NCBI GenBank assembly: GCA_009617715.1
Contig: VTFK01000144.1
Location: 124,001-188,000, forward strand
DNA from: Plectrocnemia conspersa
Taxonomy: Eukaryota > Arthropoda > Insecta > Trichoptera > Polycentropodidae
Direction of reading: 5' to 3'
Length of the DNA: 64,000 nt
The position numbers and the translations under genes are program-made. This document shows, piece after piece, positions 49,101 through 58,712 of this stretch. The notes beneath the pieces were generated by a model. The model saw nothing but the letters and a program-made list of their open reading frames with translations, had not been told where the DNA came from and ran no database searches. Within the stretch, counting starts at the first letter, position 1. Each line of letters starts with the position of its first letter.

Positions 49101-50536
49101 ATGCTAGCGACTCACCGGTGCGTCACTTGTTGATTTTTTAAAACATATTAATTATTTAAAATAAATTACCGAATTATTTTCATTGTTTTAATTATTGTAT
49201 GTACTAGCTTTATTTATCAGTAAACCAAGTATTTTATATTTATTTTTAGAAAGGGATACTGACGTGTGCTTGACTTGCTGAAAAGTCGCTAGCATTTAAA
49301 GGGTTAAACTTGCATATGTTTGCTGATTTTTTTCCTTATACTGCATAAATAAAAATCTATGCTCAATTAAGTAAAGATCTTAACATTCGATTATTTCATA
49401 TTTGTCTAACATATAGAGTAATGTAGTAATAATAAATATTAGTTTATGATACGTACTGTTCACAATGATGGTCAGTTTAACGCTTATCTCATTAGTTCGC
49501 TCAGATTCTGATCTCAGTAATTCTGCTAATGATGTAATAAGAAAGGCATATAATAGGTCTTTAAATGCCCAAATGTATGAAAATGCTATCATCCAAAGGT
49601 TCTGAAAATAATTTGCATTATATTTTTAAACTATTATCAATAAAATATTATAATTGCACAAATACCGTTCTAAAATGGCTAATATAGATTTTTGTTGAAA
49701 AGATGCACATTATTAAGGAATATGACATTATAAATGACATAAGCTTCAAAATAAACTGAAATTGAATAAGGTATTTTAGTAGATTAATGGCATAGATATT
49801 TTTTTAATTGATTACTCCTCACCTGCTTGCCGAACCGAATTTTAAGATCATCCAAGCTACTGATAAGCATTTCGTATGTTTTAATCAATACAGTGACATC
49901 TTCTGATTTATCTTCATAATTTTTTTCATTTATTTCACATACCCATATGCTAGTGGAATTAAAATCCACAGTACCATTCTTGCAAATGTTCCTTAGTCTT
50001 CGATTAATGTTTTTAAATAAAATTAAACAAAAAATCATTTCGCATGTAATATGCGCTTCAAAAATAAATGTGCAGCATATATTGATAATTTTAACTCCTA
50101 AATAATTCCAAGCCATGTATGCGCAAGTTGCAAAAAAAACGCAAAAGCACATGAATATGAAATGAACTAGTATAGCACAGTTAATCAGAAGTTTCTTGAA
50201 ACGCTCTGAAAAGTTCAACAACTGCATTACTTTTATATATCTTCTATAAGATTTTCTTTTCAGTTTCGAATTAGCAATATCTAATATTACAGATGAGGGT
50301 ATACTAAGAGTTTCTGATATGGATATAATTATTGTAGCAATAACAAATAATAATTCAGATCCAATAGGTAATACTGAAAAGTCGCTTATATAGCTATGTA
50401 TCTCTTTTAAAAATGTCACTACAACTATTATGCTCGATTGAACTATGGCCCATTTTGAGATTTTTGATTTTGATGTAGACACATTATAACCAAATATGGC
50501 ATATATTATTTTAAAAGCTATAAACTTGTACTTCAT
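43104..50536 (-). CDS. GrC2: gustatory receptor, subfamily C, with a 6.2-kb repeat-filled last intron
   Basis: Exons on the minus strand: 50536-49823, 49755-49666, 49601-49457 and, far away, 43267-43104 (714, 90, 145, 164 nt), 370 codons plus stop. The first three exons are intact; exon 3 ends AAC-A before GTACGT, phase 1. No C-type last exon exists just downstream. The next one on this strand is at 43267-43104: it has a clean acceptor, the right phase and an open frame (ESMQRKLKILTNMSL to SYLVIILQWYQ) and no other gene to serve. I infer they belong together across 43268-49456, which holds a LINE fragment, R3, a piggyBac-like element, palindromes and a TTAA MITE. The alternative is that exons 1-3 and exon 4 are halves of two broken genes. 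Confidence 0.65.
43840..44780 (+). pseudogene. Fragment of a LINE reverse transcriptase
   Basis: Plus-strand fragments in shifting frames: VPWFDEHINNLI near 43840-43880 (pre-RT region); VPGTDDIHNS near 44250; KITPLYKSDDKR then RLISVLLVLAKNLE near 44370-44465 (RT block like YRPISLL); KAFDIVDILLEKLKHIG near 44595-44645 (like KAFDTVDH..LL.KL..GI); and GIPQGS near 44735. These motifs identify a jockey/CR1-type non-LTR retrotransposon. Many stops and frameshifts, no catalytic YADD box seen before the sequence is cut by repeat R3 at about 44785. It sits in the last intron of GrC2 in the opposite orientation. Confidence 0.75.
44790..45335 (-). repeat. Repeat R3, minus-strand copy carrying a nested insertion
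   Basis: Read on the minus strand it matches 28625-29005: ACCTAGTTAATTTGCAATCC, CCACGTTGATGTCAGCC, TGAATGCTTATTTTTCATTG, ACGATACGATTTACAGAGT. It is then interrupted by the GC-rich fold-back at 44857-45051 before the tail (CCGGAAGCGG...CTTAGAACAATTA). R3 in turn interrupts the LINE fragment. Confidence 0.65.
44857..45051. mobile_element. GC-rich fold-back insertion inside R3
   Basis: A 195-bp block with far higher GC than anything nearby. Arms at about 44861-44915 and 44978-45032 are imperfect inverted repeats of about 55 bp (GGATGGATTTGCCCGGCACC versus GGATGGATTCATCTGGCACC on the opposite strand), around a loop of about 60 bp. The outer edges are GGCCGG and CCGGCC. Two overlapping open frames on the minus strand follow from the high GC and are not genes. 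Probably a small non-autonomous DNA transposon. Confidence 0.65.
45691..46584 (+). mobile_element. piggyBac-like element, internally deleted
   Basis: The ends are perfect 10-bp inverted repeats, CCCTTTCGTG at 45691-45700 and CACGAAAGGG at 46575-46584. Both are flanked by ATAA, one base off the piggyBac target TTAA. About 0.9 kb. Inside, 46066-46290 encodes only the C-terminal Cys-rich zinc-binding region of a piggyBac transposase (pattern RRCRLCRVKKK, TKCMCRGCDVPLC). The catalytic DDD domain is missing, so it cannot move itself. Sub-terminal GTGGGAA words recur near both ends. Confidence 0.8.
46800..47245 (-). other. Possible two-exon small coding region of unknown function
   Basis: On the minus strand an ATG at 47244 opens MIRSDVALELKTIKTINYEC, ending at a good GTAAGT donor (phase 1). 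A candidate second exon after a TTTTTCAG acceptor near 46907 reads AMIEQFDDLYDDNVELVYID and stops near 46803, in matching phase. That would make a peptide of about 56 residues. The first exon and about 350 bp upstream recur in a degraded form at about 61320-61680. I do not recognise the protein. It lies within the last intron of GrC2, same strand. Chance or a transposon fragment is equally possible. Confidence 0.25.
47207..47640 (-). repeat. Repeat R8, copy 1
   Basis: Shared with about 61320-61680 in the same orientation: GCAATTAAATAAAC, the TGACA..TGTCA...TGTAA region, CGCTT.AGAACGAACT and the AAAGGTGTA block. One copy lies in the GrC2 intron, the other between C5 and C6. Nature unknown: it may be a duplicated gene start or a transposon. 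Confidence 0.5.
47690..48890. repeat. Palindrome and tandem-repeat cluster
   Basis: Several related units built from the words TTTTATTGCTTTTGACGT, TTTTTGACTTCTGAGAAG, TTCGGTTTAGATATGCTT and a GC-rich core GCGACGGCGCC. The unit around 48222-48420 is a long near-perfect palindrome (separate entry). Units from about 48390 to 48590 and 48590 to 48780 are direct repeats with a period of about 197 bp. An earlier unit at about 47694-47812 is a shorter inverted repeat (arms TTCTCAGAAGT.AAAAATTCA). No coding capacity. It lies in the last intron of GrC2. Confidence 0.85.
48222..48420. repeat. Long near-perfect palindrome (arms about 97 bp)
   Basis: The left arm 48222-48318 and right arm 48323-48420 are reverse complements with few mismatches and a 4-nt spacer (GTAA). 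The centre is GAACGCTCG and CGAGCGTTC, then GCAGTGG/CCACTGC, a GC-rich GGCGC part, AATAAAAT, GACGT, and AAGAGCAC-type ends. Weaker similarity extends about 20 bp further on each side. Such a sequence can form a cruciform and would give a perfect RNA hairpin if transcribed. Confidence 0.9.
49093..49303. mobile_element. Small TTAA MITE (piggyBac-type)
   Basis: A 211-bp element flanked by TTAA on both sides (49089-49092 and 49304-49307). The inverted ends are CCATTAAAATGCTAGCGACT and, on the other strand, CCCTTTAAATGCTAGCGACT. The TTAA target duplication and CCC-type end place it with piggyBac-like non-autonomous elements. No coding sequence. It lies about 150 bp from exon 3 of GrC2. Confidence 0.85.
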
Positions 50537-52853
50537 TCTTATATCAACTTCAATTTGACACTTTCACTGAAAAATCGATATCATATTTAATATACATATG
50601 GTGTATGTTTAATATCGCTTTGTATGCATTAGTAATATGTTATATTATATTAATTGAAAACATATGCTCTCAAACTATTTTTATTTTATTTTATTTTTAA
50701 TGTATAAGACGCCGATGTTGCAATTAATATAACATAAAATGAAAATTAGCAAAGTTATTGTTAAAATTAAATTAAAACTCTTATTTGTGTAATGTAATTT
50801 GTAATATTTTTCAGCATTGATTTAACTTACCTTTAGCAATTTTCGGGGACACATTTCTTTAGCTGTATTAATTAAACATTACTTAAATAATTCATCATCC
50901 ATAAATGGCATTTTTGTATTAAATAATAAATAAGCTACACGTGAATTGACTTTAGTTGTAGTTTTATTATACTTTATTTTATTTTGTTCTCATTTGTTGT
51001 TGCTTTTCTGTGAGTTGTGAATATCGTATCAAATGCCAAGTCTAGTAATAACGACATACATATATTGTATTGTAACTGCGTGACGTCACAGTGGAATGCG
51101 AAGCAATAGGAGCACCACATACGGTCATATCTCGCAACTCCTTAACGGTTGGCTGTTCCGTTATAGCGCAAACTTAAAATATTTAAAAATACAAAATCTA
51201 ATCTTAACTTGCGGTCCGAATTAAAATAGGCATTGGGCCGGATTCGGCTCGCGAGCCGTAGTTTGCCAAACCAAATTGTTTGCTTATAATTTTACTAACA
51301 AGAGATTATTTTAGATGGGAAAATATATTTTTTTAATATTTACCAGGCGAAAATAATAGCTTTTAAAAATAATAGAAATGCTTTCTTTTTTTCGGGTTTT
51401 TCAGTTGAATGAAATTTGTCTTCTTTTATAATTTTTTCCCGTTCCTGTATAATTACTACGTCAATTTACTATGTTTTTTTTATGATTTTTACCGGTGAAG
51501 TACTTAAGATTATATTTGTAAACTATTTTCATATCAGGTTTAGTTTTATTTTAATTTAAAAAAAATAATAATGTAAATATCGCATTTTTAGCTATATTTT
51601 AGAATCAACTTTCGTAATCAAAGATTACCTTAGGGCTGAAGTCAATGTTATCTGTCAGAGTAAAAAACACTTAGTTTTAGTCTGATAACAGTTTTAGTCT
51701 GATATTATTTTTTTGTATCACAAATCTAAGTTGCTAAACTTACAAAGAGTAGCTCATGACAATCTTCGTCAAATGATTTTCGAAAGCCGTATATGGATCT
51801 TAAAAGCGAGGGATTTTGTCATTGTCTTCTGAAAGGCACAAGAGATTTGTGACTATGGAACAATGTGGAAGAAACCTGTGTTGTTGGTCTACTGGCGCTT
51901 GACGACAGTGATTGTGATTGTATATCTGTGAATAATAATTACATCTCCAAGATTTAACTTAGACTGACGCTATGTCATGGGATTAGAAGGGTAATGCGCT
52001 AATAGAGAGCATACAAAATGATCTGATACATATATTTTTTATTAAACATATTTTTAATTTCATTGAAATTATATTTAATATAAATCGATCTGGAAATAAT
52101 ATTCGTATTCAAAAAAAGTCTTCTCAAGCTGATTCAGTTTGGTTGTAGCTATTTTATTTGTTAATTTTCAATGAATTTATTAAAAAATGTATTTAAAGCG
52201 TTGCAGAAATAATTTATATTATACAATAAATAATCACTAGGCGTATTGGAAATATAAATAAATTTATTAAACATAGTTTTGAATATCAACGTGTTACTTT
52301 AAAGTCTTATTTCATGTTTTTTTTTTGTTAAAAACACTGATGTTACAGATTCAGTGCAACTTTATTTAATATATGTATTGAGCAGTAAAGCAGCACTGAC
52401 AAAACTAGTTCAAAACTAGCAAAAAAGTACGACTTTAACCAAAAATCAAATTTAGAAATATACAATATTATTACTGTGTCCATTAACACAATACATTTTA
52501 TAAAAATTACCGTTAATTAAAATAATCTGAATAATCTGTATGTTAGCTTCTGACATTTAAAGTAGATTTAGGAATTTAAATTAATTTATATACAGATTAT
52601 AAATATTTTTTGTGCTAATTAAAAAACAGAGGTATTGAAAAATAAGATGTGTAGATAAATTCTACAGAAATTATTAAAAACAATATATTATATAATTTTC
52701 TTATAACAATTTCAAGATATTACATAAAAAACGAATTATTAATCATTTTTATATATTTTCTGCTTTGATATTACAATATTCTTTATATATATATATTTAT
52801 CTTATAAATTAACATTTTAAATATAGATATGACTTAATCGACTTAAAACAGAT
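50537..52853. other. Spacer between GrC3 and GrC2
   Basis: No gene seen. The C box lies at 50551-50563. A short trace of a D-type last exon (AGACGCCGATGTTGCAATTA, compare GACGCCGCTGTTGCAATTAT in GrD1) is at about 50708-50727. About 51170-51280 resembles a hAT transposon end (GGCTCGCGAGCCGTAGTTTG). The rest is AT-rich, without assignable features. Confidence 0.5.
50551..50563 (-). promoter_or_regulatory. Conserved AAGTGTCAAATTG box upstream of GrC2
   Basis: An exact copy of the subfamily C box on the minus strand, 14 nt before the GrC2 ATG. Confidence 0.4.
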
Positions 52854-54383
52854 CTATTGATACCATTGCAGTATTATAACCAAGTATGAAAATATGGTAG
52901 CTATAATAGACAACATCAATTCATAACTTATGTAAAAATATCCCACAAATGGAATTGTCGCCTTTTGATTTAAGCACGTGTTTGCCAGTATCTTAAGTTC
53001 GCGTTGCATTGATTCATCTGAAATAATTAGGTCAACTACAAAATAAAGCCACTTTTACACGTGATAAATATGCAACTTTCGAACGTTAAGCTGCTTACTA
53101 TTTGACGTTTGCGTATTTATACAATATAGAAAACCATATCTGTGACAAGTATTAAAATAACATTCCACAAATGATCAGTACCATTGGTCTAATACATAGG
53201 ATCATCTTTAAGGTGTGTTTTAAAGATGCAAATACGAAAACGTTTACTGTACATAGAACTCAAAATTCGAAGTTCCATATTTTTACAAAAAATATGTTAA
53301 TATACATACCTTTTACTGCGATGATCAGTTTAACGGTTAACTCACAAGTTCGTTCAGATTCTAACCTCAGTAATTCTGCTAGTGATGTTATGAGAAAAGC
53401 ATAGGCTATGTCTTTAAATACCCAAACGCAAGAAAATGTTATCATCCAAGTGTTCTTAAAATAATTTTATGCATATTTTATGTAGGATAATCAATAAAAT
53501 TTATTAATTTAACAAGTACCGTTTTAAAATTCCTTATATAGATTGTGGTTGAAAAAATGCACATTATAATTGAATATGCCATTATTAATGTTATAAGCCT
53601 CAAAATAAACTGAAATTTTTGTATCATATATTATTAGCATAGCTATTTTTATTTTATACTACTCACCTGCCTGCTGAATCGAATTCTTAAATTATCTAAG
53701 TTACTCACAATCATTTCATATGTTTTAGTCAACACAGCGACATTTTCTGCTTTATTTTTATAATGCTTGTCATTTTTTTCACGTAGCCATACACTGGTAG
53801 TAGAAAAGTCTACAGTATCATTATTATTGCAAACGTTCCGTAGTGTTCGATTAATGTTTTTAAATAAAATTATACAGTAAAGCATTTCACATGTGATATG
53901 AACTTCAAAAATAAATGTGCAACAAATATTGATTAATTTAAGACCTAAACCATCCCAGGCCATGTAGGCGCAAGATGAAAAAAAAATACCGAAGCACATG
54001 AACATTAAATGAACAATAATAGCATAGTTGATTAGAAGCTTCTTGTAATGCTCTGAAAAGTTCAACAACTTCATTATTTTCATATATCTTCTATATGATT
54101 TTCTTTTTAATTTTGAATTGGCAATATCTAGTATTACAGATGCAGGTATAGTTAAAGCTTCTGCGGTGAACAAAATTATTGAAGCAATAACAAACAATAA
54201 CTCAGACTCAATAGGCAATTCTGAAAATTCAATTATATAGCTTTGTATCTCGTTTAAAAATGTCACTATAATTATTACGCTTGATTGAACTATGGCACAT
54301 TTTGAGATTCTAGATTTTGATAAAGATACATTAAAACCTAATATGGCATATATTATTTTGAAAGCGATCAACTTGTACTTCAT
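52854..54383 (-). CDS. GrC3: complete gustatory receptor, subfamily C
   Basis: Exons on the minus strand: 54383-53667, 53609-53520, 53454-53310 and 53017-52854 (717, 90, 145, 164 nt), 371 codons plus stop, phases 0, 0, 1. Start chosen at MKYKLIAFK, shared with all C genes; an upstream in-frame methionine at 54413 would add ten residues and lies beyond the conserved box. Exon 1 has one extra Asn (CNNNDTVD) relative to other C copies. Exon 3 has LAELLRLESERTCELTVKL. The last exon begins ESMQRELKILANTCLNQK and ends FSYLVIILQWYQ, the Gr signature. It is the most diverged complete C copy. Ligand unknown. Confidence 0.9.
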
Positions 54384-54397
54384 TTCTATTTCTATGC

Positions 54398-54410
54398 CAA
54401 TTTGACACTT
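54398..54410 (-). promoter_or_regulatory. Conserved AAGTGTCAAATTG box upstream of GrC3
   Basis: A copy of the subfamily C box on the minus strand, 14 nt before the GrC3 ATG at 54383. The supposed upstream methionine (54413) lies inside this block, which argues against it as the start. Confidence 0.4.
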
Positions 54411-54419
54411 CAAAAAATC

Positions 54420-54975
54420 GATTACAAATTTAATTTAAGTGTTTTTTAATATCGTTTTGTATGTACATATGTTTTGTTATTTTATAGGATATTAATATGA
54501 GACGTGAGTTCTCAACCTTTGTTTAATATTTTATTTAAAGGCTGTAGTTGTAGTTGTTAAATACAAAAATAAAAATATTTTTATACTAGGTATTCATAAT
54601 GTCTAATTTCCTTACGCAGTTGTAACGCATTGGGCACCCGCCTGTTACGTTAAAAATAAATAAATAAAAGTGTGTACTAAAAAACTGTTTTTTCATTTTA
54701 ATTTTATTTTATTATCTATAATAAAATATTTTTCAACATTTTTTTCTAGGAATTTTTAACATAGTTTAATTTTTATTATTTATTTAAAAAAACATATTTT
54801 TATTTTATTTATTATATTAAACAAATTTTCACCTTTACTTTTTATATATTATATCATATGTACATATTAAATATTTTATTTTTTATAATTTTCAATATTT
54901 TGTATTTATATTATATAAATCTCATTTCAGTTTTTTCTACGATTTTTAAAGTTATTTTTATTTCTGTTCTTTTTT
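54420..54975. other. Very AT-rich spacer
   Basis: No gene seen. At about 54500-54560 the words GAGTTCTCAACCTTTG and GGCTGTAGTTGTAGTTGTTAAAT may be a worn trace of a D-type last exon, as found upstream of other C genes. The rest is nearly pure A and T. Confidence 0.4.
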
Positions 54976-54977
54976 AA

Positions 54978-55631
54978 CCCTTAAATGCATGATTTTTCCA
55001 ATTTCAAAAATAAAAATATTTTTATACTAAAATTAGGCTGAAAATGACGGCAAAAATAATCTAAAAAATATTTAGGCTTATTTGTGGATTATATTTATAA
55101 AAAAAAGCTTGTAAATATGCAATTAAAAATATACAAAAAATATTTACAAGTAGAAATTCTTAAAGCAAATTTTTCTTATTATTAAAACATAAGACCACAC
55201 CACATTTTTTATACATTGTTTGTGAAATTCCATTGCATTTCGGCATTTTGCATCTCTTCCTCTTGGTCAATATGGGCCACTGTCTACAATGTTTTGTTTA
55301 TTTTATGCAATTATTACAAAAAACAGAAATTAAAAATAAATAAACATTGGTAGACTAACATTTTTGGAGTATATAAATTAATTTTACTTCGTTTTATATC
55401 CACTTGCACTAATTGAAATTCCCAAAAATGTGACACATCTGCACTAAGCGTTTTTTTTAAACGGCATTTCACGCATACAGAGACATCTATCGGAATAATT
55501 TAAAAACACAATGGCTCGGCGTTTGCTACACATATGTAACACTATGCAATAGAGTTTCTTTATTGAACGTAGATTGAGTTATAAGCGCTTAAATAAATTG
55601 TTGCAGATTTGCAACACAATGCATTGAAGGG
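54978..55631 (-). mobile_element. piggyBac-like element with TTAA target duplication
   Basis: Flanked by TTAA at 54974-54977 and 55632-55635. The ends are CCCTTAAATGCAT and ATGCATTGAAGGG. About 0.65 kb. On the minus strand near 55165-55275 it encodes a piggyBac transposase C-terminal Cys-rich region (KRKRCKMPKC, then YKKCGVVLCF). The catalytic domain is missing. The C4/C5 segmental duplication begins inside it: its right-hand part (from about 55259) is repeated at 57989-58367. Confidence 0.8.
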
Positions 55632-55969
55632 TTAAGTTTATTCAATCCTTTCAATCGGTTTTAAAAATAGATAACGCGAACTGTGGTTAAATCATTTTCT
55701 TGTACACGAAAAACCATTGATTATTGCCTTTTTAGCAAATTTATATTTCAATATATTAATCTTATATTTGTTCTAGTTACGCCATAAAATAAATTAAAAT
55801 CTTTATTAATAAAAAAATATTTTTGCTAGCTTTAAGATTTTTCCAGCTTTGGTACCACAAACTACTACTTTATAAAAATTATATTTAAATTTATTATATA
55901 GCTGTGTATTTATTAGATTAACAGAGTAGAAATAAAAATAAAATGTAGTAGCCAACCGTTTTACATCAT

Positions 55970-57503
55970 TTATTGATAATATTGCATCACTATAACCAAG
56001 TATGAAAATATGGTAGCAAAAACAGAAAACACCAGTTCATAATTTATGTAAAAACAGCCCAACAGTGGAATAGTCGCCTTTTGATTTAAACTCATGTTTG
56101 CTAGTATTTTAAGTTTGCGTTGCATTAATTCATCTGAAAAAAATAAAGTCGTGTAAAAATAAAAAATATTTTATGCGTCTCAAATTTGCAACCCATGAAT
56201 GATAATCTGAAAAACACACTATATAAATTATGGCTACTATCCTCAATATATAGTATTTATTTTAAGATGCTTCTCTATACTTAACAATACGATAAATTAT
56301 AATGTTTTGCCAGATTTAATTTTTTTTGTTCATGTTTTATTGATAAAATCTATGCTCAATGAAGCAAATAACTTACCATTTGACAATACTTTTAGCAATA
56401 ATGGATATTAAAATATGATACTTACCGTTTATAGTGATGGTCAGTTTAACGCTCAACTCGCTAGTTCGTTCAGATTCTGACCTCAGTAATTCTGCTAACG
56501 ATGTAATGATAAAGATATAGGATATCTCTTTATATCCCCAAATAATTAAAGATCCAATCAACCAAATGTTCTTAAAATAATTTTATTTAAATATTGCAAC
56601 TTATAGTAGTAAAATATATTCATTAAATAAGTACCGTTCTAAAATCGCTAATATAGGTTTTTATTGAAAAAATGCACATTGTTAAAGAATAAGACATGAT
56701 CAATGTTATTATCTTCAAAATAAACTGAAATTCAATTAGGTTAGTTAGTTGTTAATTAAAATAGCAACTTTTTTATGATATATTCCTCACCTGTCTGCTG
56801 AACCGAATTTTAAGATCATCCAAACTGCTGACAAGCATCTCATATGTTTAAATAGAACAGCAACATCTTCACTTTTATCTTTAAATTGTGTTTTATTTTT
56901 TTTGCATTCAAATAAGCTTGTGGTTTTAAAGTCCACAGCATCATTTTTGCAAATGTTTCTTAATCTTCGATTCATGTATTTAAATAGAATTAAACAAAAA
57001 AGCATTTCGCATGTGATATGCGCTTCAAAAATAAATGTGCAGCCAATATTGATAATTTTAGCTCCTAAATAATTCCTAGCCATGTACGCCCAAATTGAAA
57101 CAAAAGCGGAAAATAATATGAATATGAAATGAACTAGTATAGCACAGTTAATTAGAAGTTTCTTGAAATGCTCTGAACAATTCAACAACTTCATTACTTT
57201 GACGTATCTTCTGTAAGACTTTCTTTTCAATTTCGAATTGGCAATGTCTAATATTATAGATGCGGGAATAGAGCAAGCTTCTGAGATGGATAAAATCATT
57301 GAAGCAATGTTAAACAACAATTCAGATTCAACTGGCAATAGTGAAATGTCCTCTGTATAGTTACGTAGTTCGTTTAAAGTTGCTACTAAAGCTATTACGC
57401 TCGATTGCACTATGGCCCATTTTGAGATTTTTGATTTTGATGCAGAAACATTAAAACCCAATATGGCATATATTATTTTAAAAGCGATAAGCTTGTATTT
57501 CAT
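55970..57503 (-). pseudogene. GrC4: gustatory receptor, subfamily C, with a 1-nt frameshift
   Basis: Exons on the minus strand: 57503-56791, 56724-56635, 56570-56426 and 56133-55970. It is nearly identical to C5 and all splice sites are intact. Exon 1 is 713 nt rather than 714: a T is missing from a short T run at about 56847-56850. The frame is lost about 20 codons before the end of exon 1 (after EDVAVL), just before the fifth helix, and a read-through would stop early. Exon 2, exon 3 (LAELLRSESERTSELSVKL) and the last exon (ending SYLVIVMQYYQ) are undamaged. The change sits in a homopolymer, so a sequencing error is a real alternative to a recent null allele. Confidence 0.8.
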
Positions 57504-57517
57504 TTTCATATCTGCTC

Positions 57518-57530
57518 CAATTTGACACTT
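57518..57530 (-). promoter_or_regulatory. Conserved AAGTGTCAAATTG box upstream of GrC4
   Basis: A copy of the subfamily C box on the minus strand, 14 nt before the ATG. Confidence 0.4.
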
Positions 57531-57665
57531 TCCTTGAGAAACCGATTAGACATTTAATTTGCTTATGGTGTGTGCTTATTATCGCTATGTATATACATAT
57601 GTATCATTATTTCATAGTTTATTGATGAAAAACATTAGCTCTCAACCTTTCGCATGTATCATAAA

Positions 57666-57826
57666 TTAATTGCATTGTATTATAATGACAGCATGTGATA
57701 CTGTTGTTGCTATTATCGATAAAATAAATTTGCATTCTAATGGAAATAGCCGATTCACGTTCAAGTTGATCTTATTGTGATTGATAAATTTAGTCAGCAT
57801 TAAGAACTCGCCGGGAAGTTCTCCTT
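57666..57826 (-). pseudogene. D-type last exon between GrC5 and GrC4 (orphan or alternative exon)
   Basis: A 161-nt exon with a perfect acceptor (TTCAG), phase 1, and a fully open frame: EGELPGEFLMLTKF, NHNKINLNVNRLF, ending SHAVIIIQCN and a stop. It matches GrD1 exon 4. No D-type exons 1-3 lie upstream. It is 887 bp downstream of the last exon of GrC5, on the same strand, and could in principle be spliced to GrC5 exon 3 in frame. More simply it is the surviving 3' end of a lost D gene. The intact frame and acceptor, unlike the copies at 35814 and 60407, make it worth testing. Confidence 0.75.
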
Positions 57827-58712
57827 CTGAAAAAAATAATGTGTTTCTGAAAACAGATAGAAAATTTGATGTGCGATACTTCGAGATATTTGTTATTTTT
57901 ATGTTATAATTATTAAGTAATTGTCCTAGAACGTGTAACAAAAAATAATTTTATGCCTTAGAAAAATTTTGTAAATATAATGTTTATTCCTCTTGGTCAA
58001 TATGGGCCAGTGTCTACAATGTTTTGTTTATTTTATGCAATTATTACATAAAACAGAAATTAAAAATAAATAAACATTGGTAGAATAGCATTTTTGGAGT
58101 ATATAAATGAATTTTACTTCGTTTTATATCCACTTGCACTAATTGAAATTCCCAAAAATGTGACATATCTGCACTAAGCGATTTTTTTTAAACGGCATTT
58201 CACGCGTACAGAGACATCTATCGGAATAATTTAAAAACACAATGGCTCGGCGTTTGTTACACATATGTAACACTATGCAATAGAGTTTCTTTATTGAACG
58301 TAGATTGAGTTATAAGCGCTTAAATAAATTGTTGCAGATTTGCAACACAATGCATTGAAGGGTTAAGTTTATTCAATCCTTTCAATCGGTTTTAAAAATA
58401 GATAACACGAACTGTGGTTAAATCATTTTCTTGTACATGAAAAACCATTGATTATAGACTTTTTAGCAAATTTACATTTCAATATATTAATCTTATATTT
58501 GTTCTAGCTACGCCATAAAATAAATTAAAATCTTTAGTAATAAAAAAATATTTTTGCTAGCTTAAAGATTTTTCCAGCTTTGGTACCACAAACTACTACT
58601 TTATTAATATAATATATAAAATTATATTTAAATTTATTATATAGCTGTGTATTTATTAGATTAACAGAGTAGAAATAAAAATAAAATTTAGTAGCCAACC
58701 GTTTTACATAAT

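Larger units (their letters stand above)
55258..57987 (-). repeat. Segmental duplication, unit 1 (GrC4)
   Basis: Direct tandem repeat with 57988-60727 at an offset of about 2730-2743 bp. It includes the right part of the piggyBac element, all of the C gene with introns, the C box and the D-type last exon upstream. Identity is high throughout, so it is recent. Confidence 0.9.
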
